Shown here: in pieces, positions 10,242-20,145 of the stretch
How positions within the stretch are numbered: the first letter of the stretch is position 1
Layout: each line of letters begins with the position of its first letter
NCBI GenBank assembly: GCA_947504205.1
Contig: CANNGL010000001.1
Span: forward strand, 806,001-870,000
DNA length: 64,000 nt
Origin: an uncultured Litoreibacter sp.
Lineage (GTDB): Bacteria > Pseudomonadota > Alphaproteobacteria > Rhodobacterales > Rhodobacteraceae
Reading direction: 5' to 3'
Program-made: the position numbers and the translations under genes
Notes under the pieces: model-generated
What the model saw: only the letters and a program-made list of their open reading frames with translations
What the model was told of the DNA's origin: nothing
Database searches by the model: none

Positions 10242-10279
10242 ACACCCCCTAGATTACAGAAAATTTGAACGAATCCGAG

Positions 10280-11473
10280 CTATTGGACAAGCTCCGCATA
10301 GTAAAAACCATCTCCATCGGGACTGACATTGCAAGAGATTTCCTCTCGCAGGTCAAAAGATGAATTTCGGCTCATAAACTTCTGAACTTGATCGCTATTT
10401 TCCAACTTCAGGAATGAGCAGGTTATATACGCCAACGTGCCACCAGGGCGCAGCAGCTCGGATGCTTGATCTAAGATGCTGGCCTGCGTTACCAGAAGTT
10501 GCTCCAACCTGTCGGGCGTTAGCGACCACTTTCCATCTGGCGCGCGTCGCCATGAACCAGAGCCAGAGCAAGGCACATCGCAGACGATCAGATCATAGGG
10601 CGCGTTTGCTTTGACTGCCTCAAGGTCCAGGCGCCCTATCTCGACGCCTGCGCGGGACGCTCGAGTCGCCAAATCCTCCATGCGTTTTGCTGAACTGTCA
10701 TAGGCAAATATCTGACGCGCCCCCCGATCGGCCAGTGCCAGCGCCTTTCCGCCACCTCCAGCACAGTAATCTAGCACCCGCATATCGGCTGTCACAGGCA
10801 CCCTGAGGCATATAGATTGAGCAGAAAGATCCTGTATGTCGAGCAAGCCATTCATGTAGGCATCGCTTTGTGCAACACGCCTTGGGTTTGTTAGAACCCG
10901 CAATGCCGTCTGTACTGTCGGAAAAGCCTCGGTTTCTATGCCGTCAGCTTGTAGGCTTCGTTGGGCGTCCGCTACAGTGGTTCTCGACAGATTTACCCGA
11001 AGAAAGACATTGGCCCGCTTGCGCAAATGCTGCATGGTCGGCGCGAATTCTTCTCCGAGGCTTTCTTTTGCCTGTTCAATCAACCAATCAGGAATATCCG
11101 GAGTGAAGTCATTGCACGAGCTAAGCTCCACAAGCTCTTGATATTCTTGATCATCCAGGGGGGCGGCGTCATAGGTGCCCCCCGCCAGAAGGTCCTTCAG
11201 CCGCTCTTCAAAACCGGAGACAGGCGCTAACCGACCATCGCAGACGATGTAGCCCTTGATCAGCCCACGTCCGCTGTGGCCACCGCCAAAAAAGGCATAT
11301 GTGTTTCGGCAACGCGCAATCTGAAAACAAATATCACGCACCACTGCGCGATCCTTTGAGCCGGCGTAGCGAGCCCCTCTTGCCCACGCCAAAAGCGCCT
11401 TTTCGAGCGGAGCGCCATCAATCCACTTGTCACATACCGACATTGCCGCCGCATGGCGCGCACCGGGTGTCAC
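10280..11473 (-). CDS. RsmB/NOP-family rRNA/tRNA (cytosine-5) methyltransferase
   Basis: A 397-residue protein with an N-terminal NusB-like/helical region, a PUA-less linker and a C-terminal Rossmann methyltransferase. SAM-binding motif VLDYCAGGGGKALALA; motif IV DVPCSGSGSWRR and motif VI ITCSFLKLEN carry the two cysteines typical of RNA m5C methyltransferases (the TCS cysteine is the nucleophile). The RNA target cannot be told apart from RsmB or other paralogues by eye. The GTG start directly follows the guaB stop (TAA|GTG), so translation is probably coupled to guaB. Confidence 0.85.
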   Translation of the reverse strand: MTPGARHAAAMSVCDKWIDGAPLEKALLAWARGARYAGSKDRAVVRDICFQIARCRNTYAFFGGGHSGRGLIKGYIVCDGRLAPVSGFEERLKDLLAGGTYDAAPLDDQEYQELVELSSCNDFTPDIPDWLIEQAKESLGEEFAPTMQHLRKRANVFLRVNLSRTTVADAQRSLQADGIETEAFPTVQTALRVLTNPRRVAQSDAYMNGLLDIQDLSAQSICLRVPVTADMRVLDYCAGGGGKALALADRGARQIFAYDSSAKRMEDLATRASRAGVEIGRLDLEAVKANAPYDLIVCDVPCSGSGSWRRAPDGKWSLTPDRLEQLLVTQASILDQASELLRPGGTLAYITCSFLKLENSDQVQKFMSRNSSFDLREEISCNVSPDGDGFYYAELVQ

Positions 11474-12961
<1,488 letters not shown>

Positions 12962-13026
12962 CTATTGCATGATTTCTGCGTATGCGAAAGGGTCTATTTT
13001 GTGGAATCTACGCGGAGACCCCATAG

Positions 13027-13503
13027 ATGAGCGCTGAACAGATCGAAATTCTGGTGGATGCAGATGCCTGCCCCGTCAAGGACGAGATCTATGGATGCGT
13101 ATACCGATTGAAAATTCCAGCGATCCTCGTGGCCAATTCCTATCTCCGTCACCCTGACCATCCCTTGATTTCGATGCAGGTCGTCTCTGACGGGTTCGAT
13201 GCAGCAGATGACTGGATAGCCGAGCGAGCCGGACAAGGCAGTCTAATCGTTACATCAGATATATTGCTGGCCGAACGCGCGCTGCGAAAGAAAGCCACCG
13301 TTATCACGCCAACTGGTAACGTTCTAAATGACGGCAACATCGGAAACGCGGTTGCCAGTCGAAATCTGCTGGCCGACCTGCGCGGCGGGATCGAGCAAAC
13401 GTCTGGTCCCGCCCCTTTTCAAAAAAGTTCGCGGGTGAAATTTCTTAATACACTTGATCGCAACCTGACCGCGCTTATCCGCGCCTACCGTGACGTCTCT
13501 TAG
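13027..13503 (+). CDS. YaiI/YqxD family (UPF0178, DUF188) protein
   Basis: A 158-residue protein with the family signature [15 protein letters not shown] at the N-terminus, [14 protein letters not shown] in the middle and the C-terminal NRNLT-like segment ([13 protein letters not shown]). The fold is PIN-like with conserved acidic residues, suggesting a nuclease, but the function is not established. Its stop overlaps that of the convergent rlmE gene by four bases. Confidence 0.9.
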   Translation: MSAEQIEILVDADACPVKDEIYGCVYRLKIPAILVANSYLRHPDHPLISMQVVSDGFDAADDWIAERAGQGSLIVTSDILLAERALRKKATVITPTGNVLNDGNIGNAVASRNLLADLRGGIEQTSGPAPFQKSSRVKFLNTLDRNLTALIRAYRDVS

Positions 13504-14210
13504 TCTTCGGTCCCACGGAACCCTGTCGCCACAACGAATTTCTCCGAACTGTCCGATCGACTGGCAGGGGGTTTCACATTCGCCACTTTTGTGAATTTCT
13601 GTTTCAACAGTTTCTGCAAATCTCCCTCGGCACCACCCGCCAGAACTTTGGCAACAAAGGTGCCTCCTTCGTCGAGTACATCGAAAGCGAAATATGCGGC
13701 TGCCTCACACAAAGCCATGATCCTAAGGTGGTCGGTTTGTTTGTGCCCGGATGACGCGGCGGCCATATCGCTCATCACGACATCGGCTTGACCACCCAAC
13801 CACGTTTTGACTTTTTCGTCAGCATCATCTTCCAGAAAATCAAGCACATGCAGCTCGACACCGGCCACAGGCTCCACTTCCTGTAAGTCGATGCCTAAAA
13901 CGGAGCCAACAGCTTTGCCCTTTCTGTCGCCCATGGCGTTCACACGTTTTGCAGCGACCTGACACCATCCGCCGGGCGCGCAACCCAAGTCAACGACGCG
14001 GGCACCGGGCACAAGAAATCGAAACTTATCGTCCAGTTCCAAGATTTTGTACGCAGCACGTCCGCGCATACCCTCAAGTTGGGCTCGTTTGACATACGGA
14101 TCGTTCAGCTGACGCTCCAGCCAACGCGTTGAGGACAGCTTGCGCCCTCGGGCAGTTTTGACTTTCACTTTCAGGTCACGCTGTCCGCGCCCGCTTGTGT
14201 TCTTTGCCAT
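13500..14210 (-). CDS. rlmE: 23S rRNA (uridine-2552-2'-O)-methyltransferase
   Basis: A 236-residue RlmE/RrmJ. The SAM motif is [16 protein letters not shown]; the catalytic K-D-K set is visible as AAYKILE, VMSDMAA and FVAKVLAGG. It methylates U2552 in the A-loop late in 50S assembly. The family's basic N-terminal segment ([19 protein letters not shown]) is present. It sits 65 bp downstream of the ppx/gppA-family gene on the same strand. Confidence 0.95.
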   Translation of the reverse strand: MAKNTSGRGQRDLKVKVKTARGRKLSSTRWLERQLNDPYVKRAQLEGMRGRAAYKILELDDKFRFLVPGARVVDLGCAPGGWCQVAAKRVNAMGDRKGKAVGSVLGIDLQEVEPVAGVELHVLDFLEDDADEKVKTWLGGQADVVMSDMAAASSGHKQTDHLRIMALCEAAAYFAFDVLDEGGTFVAKVLAGGAEGDLQKLLKQKFTKVANVKPPASRSDSSEKFVVATGFRGTED

Positions 14211-14275
14211 GATTCATCTTTGTCCATTTGATCTGGAACGAGCGTCCTACATCGATATGGGTATCGGAGGCCAGC

Positions 14276-15460
14276 CTAGTAAGGCCCCTCTTCCAGAACC
14301 CCGTCAGACGACATTTGCGCGTAAAGCAGACCCTCGCGCAGGCCCCGATCCGCAACCGACAGGCGATCAGTTGGCCATACGCGCAGAAGTGCCTGCAATA
14401 TTGCGGCGCCTGACATAATCAGTGCATGCCGGTCCCGACCAATTCGCGGGTCAGCCCGCCGACCTTCGGGTCCCATATGAAGATAGCTCTGGATTACGTG
14501 GTCAATCTGATCAGACGTCATACGCAACCCATCCACCTTGTTGCGATCATAACGTTTCAGGCCCAGATGGCTGGCCGCCACCGTTGTAACCGTTCCAGAT
14601 GTCCCCACGATCTGGAACCCCTCGCGTACTTGGTCTGCGTCTTTGTAAGGGCTGAATTCAGCAAGGTTTTCTTCAAAAAACCAGCTCATCAGCGCAAAAC
14701 GCGCTGCATCATCGTCTACATCGTCAAACTGGTCACGCAGTGTTGCCACGCCCAGCGGAACAGATATCCAATCGACCACTTTCGCCGCCGGGAACGCGCT
14801 GGTGCCAGCATCAAAGCCCGTGTGCAATCGCATGATAGCACGGGGCCGATCCACGCGGGGCACCCGAGACAGATCGATCCAGACCAACTCCGTCGACCCA
14901 CCGCCGATATCGACGACCAAAAGCTGTTCCGTCTTGGTCGAGACCAGCGGCGCACAAGAGACAACGGCCAGACGTGCTTCTTCTTCAGGTTCGATAATCT
15001 CCAGCGCGAGGCCTGTATCGCGTTTCACAAGCCCGATGAATTCTCCGGCATTGGTTGCGCGACGGCACGCCTCGGTCGCGACCAGCCGCATGCGGCGTAC
15101 TGCGTGGTGATTGAGCTTGCGCTGGCAGATCTTCAGCGCACCTACGGTTCTTGCCATGGAGGATCGGCTCAATTGACCCGAGGCTTCCAACCCGGCACCC
15201 AACTGCACCGATTTTGAAAAACTGTCGACCACGTGGAACTGGCTGCCCTTAGGCTGCGCGATCAGCATGCGACATGAATTTGTTCCGAGATCCAGCGCGG
15301 CATAAAGGTCGGCTGGGTCAGGTGCCCCTGCAGATGAGGGCCGTTGCGCTGGCGGCGCGACCGGATTTACGATCGAGCCCGCACGTTTTGGCGGTTTCTT
15401 CGCCAAGGTCCAGGACTCCAAATTCTCAGTTACAAACAACCTACGCGCGATCTTTCTCAC
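14276..15460 (-). CDS. Ppx/GppA phosphatase family protein
   Basis: A 394-residue ASKHA-fold phosphatase with the nucleotide-binding motifs YAALDLGTNSCRMLIA and LLVVDIGGGSTEL and a third Gly-rich loop VGTSGTVTT. It should act on polyphosphate and/or pppGpp; the motifs do not discriminate. It lacks the C-terminal HD-like extension of long E. coli-type Ppx. A 50-residue basic, proline-rich N-terminal extension precedes the first motif. The GTG at 15460 has AGAGG seven bases upstream. Confidence 0.87.
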   Translation of the reverse strand: MRKIARRLFVTENLESWTLAKKPPKRAGSIVNPVAPPAQRPSSAGAPDPADLYAALDLGTNSCRMLIAQPKGSQFHVVDSFSKSVQLGAGLEASGQLSRSSMARTVGALKICQRKLNHHAVRRMRLVATEACRRATNAGEFIGLVKRDTGLALEIIEPEEEARLAVVSCAPLVSTKTEQLLVVDIGGGSTELVWIDLSRVPRVDRPRAIMRLHTGFDAGTSAFPAAKVVDWISVPLGVATLRDQFDDVDDDAARFALMSWFFEENLAEFSPYKDADQVREGFQIVGTSGTVTTVAASHLGLKRYDRNKVDGLRMTSDQIDHVIQSYLHMGPEGRRADPRIGRDRHALIMSGAAILQALLRVWPTDRLSVADRGLREGLLYAQMSSDGVLEEGPY

Positions 15461-15546
15461 ATATCAACCTCTGTGCGCTGTCGGGCTCATGAAAATCATG
15501 AAGAATTTGAGCAAGCGTCGATCTGGCAACAGAACACAATGGCGCG

Positions 15547-15572
15547 TATGAAACGGTCGCACGTGTTTCATA
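15547..15572. repeat. Inverted repeat in the leader of the one-carbon operon
   Basis: TATGAAAC-N10-GTTTCATA, a perfect 8-bp inverted repeat, lies 76 bp before the start of the gene at 15648. It could be a regulator-binding site; no T-tract follows, so it is not a terminator. Confidence 0.45.
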
Positions 15573-15647
15573 GCCTGTCGAATTCGAAGCATGACGCCAC
15601 GGTCTATCGGTTACTGTCACCATAGAGTTTGCAGAGGAATCAAAACG

Positions 15648-15947
15648 ATGCCTGACGTCACAGTCGTTTACTGGAGAGATATTCCAGCGCAGGTCATTGT
15701 CGGCAAAGGGCGTCGCGGCGCGAAAGTCCAACTGACCGAGCGTTTTGAACAAGCTATTGATCGTTGCGCGATGAAGGTTGGCGCACAGGATACAGATGCT
15801 TACCTCGCAGAGTGGCGCAAAGCGGCACCCTACAGTGTCGAGGGCGAGATGCAAGAGGTCGCAAATGCAGAAGCTGCGCGCCTAGAGGCGGATTACGACA
15901 ACGAAAAGATCAAGGCTCTGATCGCAAATGACGGCCATGCCGTCTGA
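15648..15947 (+). CDS. Small 'virulence factor' family protein (PF13769-like)
   Basis: A 99-residue soluble protein: MPDVTVVYWRDIPAQVIV, GRRGAKVQL, then an alpha-helical C-terminal half ending in KALIANDGHAV. It resembles the small family labelled virulence factor, whose function is unknown; from memory these genes recur beside MetF-like and corrinoid genes in Rhodobacterales. ATG at 15648 is preceded by GAGGAATC. It is the first gene of an operon with the MetF-like and methyltransferase genes and ends 31 bp before the next start. Confidence 0.7.
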   Translation: MPDVTVVYWRDIPAQVIVGKGRRGAKVQLTERFEQAIDRCAMKVGAQDTDAYLAEWRKAAPYSVEGEMQEVANAEAARLEADYDNEKIKALIANDGHAV

Positions 15948-15978
15948 TGATCTGATATCACGTGTGAAGGAGAGGCTG

Positions 15979-16902
15979 ATGGCCCTGCTGAATTTCAAAC
16001 GCAGTGAAGAAACAGTAACCGTCGACCCTAAGGTTGAGGCTTTTCTAAACAACTATTCCATCGAGGTGATGCCACGCACAGCGGCCAAGGTCGATGACTT
16101 CCGCGCGTTGCTGCCCGAGGGCACACGCGTCTACATCGCTCATATCGAAGGCACTCCCATTGAAGAAATGGTCGAAACTGCCTCACGTCTGGCCAAAGAC
16201 GGCTTCAACGTTATGCCGCACTTTCCAGCCCGTATTATCAAGGATGAAGCAACTCTCGCCGATTGGATCGCGCGATATCAGGGAGAGGCCGGTGTAAATC
16301 AGGCGTTACTGCTGGCGGGTGGCGTGGCACAACCTCATGGCGATTATCATTCTTCCATGCAGCTTCTGGAGAGCGGGCTTTTCGATAAAGCCGGGTTCAA
16401 ACGCCTGCACGTCGCAGGACATCCAGAAGGCAATCGGGATATCGATCCGGATGGCTCGATGAAGAGTGTCGATGAAGCGCTTGTTTGGAAACAGAAATTT
16501 TCAGATCGTACAGATGCGAAGATGGCCTTGGCCACACAATTTGCGTTTGAAGCAAAGCCCGTTATCGAATGGGCGAATGGTATCAAGGCGGCTGGCATTG
16601 ATCTTCCGATACATATCGGTGTTGCGGGTCCCGCCAAATTGCAGACGCTGATCAAGTTTGCGATTGCTTGCGGTGTAGGCCCATCCCTGAAGGTTTTGCA
16701 AAAGCGCGCAATGGATGTGACCAAGCTTTTGCTGCCTTACGAGCCCACCGAATTCGTGAGCGAGCTAGCCGCCCACAAGGCCGCAAACCCGGATTTCAAC
16801 ATTGAGCAAGTGCATTTCTTCCCCTTGGGTGGGATCAAGACAAATGCGACTTGGGCGATCAACAACGGTGGCACTGCCGCCGTCCCCGCAGCACAAAGCT
16901 AA
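15979..16902 (+). CDS. Methylenetetrahydrofolate reductase (MetF-like)
   Basis: A 307-residue protein resembling the TIM-barrel of MetF: YSIEVMPRTAAKV near the N-terminus, MVETASRLAKDGFNVMPHFPAR, QALLLAGGVAQPHGDY, HVAGHPEGN and the C-terminal HFFPLGGI. It would interconvert methylene- and methyl-tetrahydrofolate using FAD. The ATG at 15979 has AAGGAGA at proper spacing; a longer frame starts at 15928 inside the upstream gene. It lies immediately before the methyltetrahydrofolate methyltransferase, so it probably oxidises methyl-THF produced there (inference). Confidence 0.78.
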   Translation: MALLNFKRSEETVTVDPKVEAFLNNYSIEVMPRTAAKVDDFRALLPEGTRVYIAHIEGTPIEEMVETASRLAKDGFNVMPHFPARIIKDEATLADWIARYQGEAGVNQALLLAGGVAQPHGDYHSSMQLLESGLFDKAGFKRLHVAGHPEGNRDIDPDGSMKSVDEALVWKQKFSDRTDAKMALATQFAFEAKPVIEWANGIKAAGIDLPIHIGVAGPAKLQTLIKFAIACGVGPSLKVLQKRAMDVTKLLLPYEPTEFVSELAAHKAANPDFNIEQVHFFPLGGIKTNATWAINNGGTAAVPAAQS

Positions 16903-16911
16903 GGTTTAAGA

Positions 16912-17997
16912 ATGACCCGCACAGTCCTAGAATCAAAATCAAAAAGCGTTGTGATCGGCTTTGACGAGCCGTTTTGCGTGATCGGGGAACGGATTAATCC
17001 CACGGGTCGCAAGATCTTGAACGAGGAGCTGGAGCGCGGTGATTTTTCCCGCGTCGAGACTGACGCAATCGCCCAGACAATGGCAGGCGCAAATGTGCTC
17101 GACGTCAATTCTGGCGCGGTCTTCTCGAACAAAATGGCCGAAGACCCGCGCTACGCGGACAACAACTTTGTCGAACCTGCCCTGATGAAAGAGCTTGTCG
17201 AGCGCGTACAAGCAGTCTCAGATTTGCCCCTGTGCATCGATAGCTCGGTGCCGGGTGCGCTCGAAAACGGTTTGGCGGCTGCCGAAGGGCGTCCGTTGCT
17301 CAACTCTGTCACAGGCGAAGAAGAGCGCCTTGAGTTGGTTTTGCCGCTGGTCAAAAAATACAACGTGCCGGTCGTTGCGATTTCCAACGATGACACTGGT
17401 ATTTCCGAAGACCCCGAAGTGCGGTTTGCCGTTGCAAAGAAAATCGTAGAACGCGCGGCCGATTTTGGCATCCCAGCTCATGATATTGTGGTCGACCCGC
17501 TGGTCATGCCCGTGGGAGCTATGGGAACTGCAGGCTTGCAGGTTTTCACGTTGGTGCGCCGCCTGCGCGAAGAACTTGGCGTGAACACGACATGTGGGGC
17601 GTCCAACATTTCCTTTGGCTTGCCCAACCGTCACGGGATCAATAATGCGTTCTTGCCAATGGCGATGGCTGCGGGGATGACCTCTGCCATCATGAACCCA
17701 GTCGCCTTACCTGTCGGACCGAAGAAACTTGCCGAAAAGCGCGAGGCGCTGGCCGCCGCCGGGATCATCGTCCCCAACGATATCGACATCGAACTTCTGG
17801 CTCAATTGACAGGCATGGGATCAACGAAACCGCAAGCCGGTAAGGAAATGGAAGCAATTCGCGCGGCCAACTTCCTTTCCAATCAGGATCCATCTGGCGC
17901 GGAGTGGATCAAGTTCAACAAACCCACCAATGCTGACGGATCTGCTGCGGCGGAACGCGGCGGCCGTTCAGGTGGCCGCCGGCGTCGGCGCGCTTAA
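16912..17997 (+). CDS. Methyltetrahydrofolate:corrinoid methyltransferase with Arg-rich tail
   Basis: A 361-residue pterin-binding TIM-barrel protein. Landmarks: CVIGERINPTGRK, NVLDVNSGAVFSN, LPLCIDSSVPGALENGL and VDPLVMPVGAMG, as in MeTr/AcsE and the pterin domain of MetH. It moves a methyl group between tetrahydrofolate and a corrinoid protein; that corrinoid protein is not encoded in this window. The C-terminus ends in a glycine/arginine tail (ERGGRSGGRRRRRA) with no place in the barrel. It starts 9 bp after the MetF-like gene, and its stop overlaps the convergent membrane protein gene. Confidence 0.85.
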   Translation: MTRTVLESKSKSVVIGFDEPFCVIGERINPTGRKILNEELERGDFSRVETDAIAQTMAGANVLDVNSGAVFSNKMAEDPRYADNNFVEPALMKELVERVQAVSDLPLCIDSSVPGALENGLAAAEGRPLLNSVTGEEERLELVLPLVKKYNVPVVAISNDDTGISEDPEVRFAVAKKIVERAADFGIPAHDIVVDPLVMPVGAMGTAGLQVFTLVRRLREELGVNTTCGASNISFGLPNRHGINNAFLPMAMAAGMTSAIMNPVALPVGPKKLAEKREALAAAGIIVPNDIDIELLAQLTGMGSTKPQAGKEMEAIRAANFLSNQDPSGAEWIKFNKPTNADGSAAAERGGRSGGRRRRRA

Positions 17998-18428
17998 GCG
18001 GGTTGTAACGCATCGCTGGCCGGTCTGATGATCGGCCAGATCAATATCGCCAGAAATGGTATATTGCCCAGCACGTTAGAGGCTGCGTTGGCCAGAACAG
18101 ATGCAGTTGAATCTGTAACAAACCAGACCAAGGCGCCCGTCAGCAGAAGTCGCCGGATTGCTTCCGGGTGCTGTCGATAGAGATCTCCCGACAATATCCA
18201 CCACATCACACCGAAGCTGGTGAAGACGCCACCGCAGATAGCAAACAACAATCGGGCCGTGGAATCAGTGCCCGTTTGCGCGCCGTCTATGGGCCATACC
18301 AGTATGTCGGCCAGCATGACGATGAAGCCATTCAGCGGCGGATAAGCGGCAAGTGCTGTCAGAAGCCCGAAGAAGACTGTGAGACCTGCCGCGAACCTCA
18401 GTCCTTTTGTTTGTTGATCAAGTGTCAT
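17994..18428 (-). CDS. Hypothetical membrane protein, four predicted helices
   Basis: A 144-residue protein with hydrophobic segments at about residues 11-28, 33-45, 63-82 and 92-135. I do not recognise the family. It is divergent from the XRE regulator gene at 18554, and a perfect palindrome lies between the two starts, so it may be a direct target of that regulator. ATG at 18428 is preceded by AAAGGAGGACAC. Confidence 0.7.
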   Translation of the reverse strand: MTLDQQTKGLRFAAGLTVFFGLLTALAAYPPLNGFIVMLADILVWPIDGAQTGTDSTARLLFAICGGVFTSFGVMWWILSGDLYRQHPEAIRRLLLTGALVWFVTDSTASVLANAASNVLGNIPFLAILIWPIIRPASDALQPA

Positions 18429-18489
18429 TGTGTCCTCCTTTCGAAAACAACTGCCACCTGTGTTGCGCCAAATGCGGAGGGCAAAACAA

Positions 18490-18504
18490 TTACCTCGTAG
18501 GTAA
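18490..18504. promoter_or_regulatory. Palindromic operator candidate between divergent genes
   Basis: TTACCT-CGT-AGGTAA is a perfect 6-bp inverted repeat with a 3-bp centre. It sits 62 bp from the membrane protein start and 50 bp from the XRE regulator start, the expected place for an autoregulatory operator serving both promoters. Confidence 0.55.
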
Positions 18505-18553
18505 GTGCGACGGCGCTGCGCTTACGTTAAGGATGGGAAGAAGGAGGAACGTG

Positions 18554-19315
18554 ATGCACGCTTTTGGCCAAGAATTAAAGCAATGGCGCTCTGCACGGCG
18601 CATGAGTCAGCTGGATTTGTCGCTGGCGGCTGATGTGTCGAGCCGACATATTTCTTTCCTGGAGACGGGCCGCTCTGCGCCCAGCCGGCATATGATCCTT
18701 CATCTGTCCGACGTACTTGAGGTGCCGCGGGAGCGCCGGAATGATTTGTTGCAGGCGGCCGGATATGCGGCGGGGTATCTGCGCTCAGGCCTGAACGAAG
18801 ACCACATGCGACATATGCGAGAGGCGATGATCATGATGATCGAGCGTCATGATCCCTACCCCGCTATCATCAAAGATCAGCTTTGGCGTCTCGTCTCTTT
18901 GAACAAAAGCGCCACGATTTTGTTCGGCTCAGCAGGCTTGAAAGAAGGCGATAGCCTGCTGGATTTCATGTGCAAACCCGGGATGGGGCGAGACGCGATT
19001 GAGAACTGGGGTGAGGTCGGGCATCATGTAATGGTACGCCTCAAAAACGAGAACCGTGCGATCGGTGGCTTGAAAGAGCTGGAGCACGCGATTGAGTTTT
19101 TGGCAGCAGACCCGGACGTTGCAGCATTCAGTCCGGAACTGCCGCTCTCTCCGATCATCAACACAATCTACAGCGCGAATGGATTGAGGCTTCCCTTGTT
19201 TTCGACATTTGCACAGTTCGGAGGTGCCGAAGACCTTAATCTGGCGGAGCTTCAGATCGAACTGATGTTTCCCGCCGATGACGACGCAAAGGCAATGCTC
19301 AACACTATCGCATAG
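18554..19315 (+). CDS. XRE-family transcriptional regulator, MmyB-like ligand-binding domain
   Basis: A 253-residue protein. The N-terminal helix-turn-helix is ELKQWRSARRMSQLDLSLAADVSSRHISFLETGRS (residues 5-39). The rest matches the MmyB-like PAS-related domain (about residues 95-245: YPAIIKDQLWRLVSLNKSA, PELPLSPIINTI), which binds hydrophobic ligands in known members. ATG at 18554 has AAGGAGG six bases upstream. Its target is unknown; the palindrome at 18490 is the best candidate. Confidence 0.85.
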   Translation: MHAFGQELKQWRSARRMSQLDLSLAADVSSRHISFLETGRSAPSRHMILHLSDVLEVPRERRNDLLQAAGYAAGYLRSGLNEDHMRHMREAMIMMIERHDPYPAIIKDQLWRLVSLNKSATILFGSAGLKEGDSLLDFMCKPGMGRDAIENWGEVGHHVMVRLKNENRAIGGLKELEHAIEFLAADPDVAAFSPELPLSPIINTIYSANGLRLPLFSTFAQFGGAEDLNLAELQIELMFPADDDAKAMLNTIA

Positions 19316-19319
19316 GTCT

Positions 19320-19335
19320 TAAACGAAAGCGTTTA
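19320..19335. repeat. AT-rich inverted repeat after the XRE gene
   Basis: TAAACG-AAAG-CGTTTA, a perfect 6-bp stem with a 4-nt loop, begins 4 bp after the regulator stop. It may be a small terminator-like hairpin or an operator for the next gene. Confidence 0.4.
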
Positions 19336-19371
19336 TTGACCTGTGATCCTCCGAGGCAGAGTGTGTGCGGC

Positions 19372-20052
19372 ATGTCCGTATCAAACAGTACCGCCTCGGC
19401 ACGCTTTTTACGCCTGCTGCCGCTTCTTCTTAAGCTTTTGACGATCTTTCTTGTCGTTTACGCTCTGCATCTCGGGATTGAGGCGCTCTTGGCTTGGGCG
19501 GACCAAAACGCTGTCTCCGTTCAGATGCGCTTCGCATTTTTCTTGGCGTTGATCAGTCTGTATGCTGTCGTCATTGCCATCCCGTTCGTGCCTGGTGTCG
19601 AGATCGCACTTTCTCTTCTTGTGTTGCGCGGTGCGGAGGTTGCACCATTTCTCTATGTTGCCACCATCATCGGACTGAGCGTTGCGTTCTTGGTTGGTTG
19701 GTTTTTCTCGGACACAGCAATTCGCAATTTCATACGGTCACTGGGGCTCAGCCAAGCTGCCGATCGCATTGATACTTTGTCAGAACTTAATCCTGACCGG
19801 CGTCTGGTTTTGCTGCGCGCCGCTCTGCCACCCAGCATTGCTCCGTATCTCGTGAACAGCCGATATATATTATTCGGGCTATTGCTGAATATCCCAGGCA
19901 ACATCGTGCTTGGCGGTGGTGGAGGACTTGCGCTGGTTGCAGGTCTGTCACGTCTGTTTCGACCGACGCCCATCTTCATCACAATCGCGATCGCCGTGCT
20001 GCCAGTGCCGCTTTTCATCTGGCTTATGAAGCCTGAGGGGCTAGGCCTGTAG
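19372..20052 (+). CDS. Membrane protein resembling the VTT/TVP38-DedA fold
   Basis: A 226-residue protein with about five hydrophobic segments: one near residues 15-35, a pair around 53-100 (IPFVPGVEIALSLLVLRGAE), one at about 104-120 and a C-terminal set (FGLLLNIPGNIVLGGGGGLALVAGLS, then FITIAIAVLPVPLFIWL). The proline/glycine-rich re-entrant look and the G-N-x-V-x-G-G motif recall VTT proteins, but the match is loose. Starts with the ATG at 19372; no strong Shine-Dalgarno is visible. Confidence 0.55.
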   Translation: MSVSNSTASARFLRLLPLLLKLLTIFLVVYALHLGIEALLAWADQNAVSVQMRFAFFLALISLYAVVIAIPFVPGVEIALSLLVLRGAEVAPFLYVATIIGLSVAFLVGWFFSDTAIRNFIRSLGLSQAADRIDTLSELNPDRRLVLLRAALPPSIAPYLVNSRYILFGLLLNIPGNIVLGGGGGLALVAGLSRLFRPTPIFITIAIAVLPVPLFIWLMKPEGLGL

Positions 20053-20075
20053 CGCGCTCGGCGAGGTTGCGACAC

Positions 20076-20088
20076 GAAACGCCGTTTC
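20076..20088. repeat. Short inverted repeat upstream of the corrinoid activator gene
   Basis: GAAACG-C-CGTTTC, a perfect 6-bp inverted repeat with 1-bp centre, 57 bp before the start at 20146. Its GAAAC/GTTTC half-sites also occur in the repeat at 15547, with different spacing. Confidence 0.35.
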
Positions 20089-20145
20089 ATGACATTGCAC
20101 GCGCTTGGTAATCCACTACAACGAGTGAAAACGCAGGGTGAAGCG

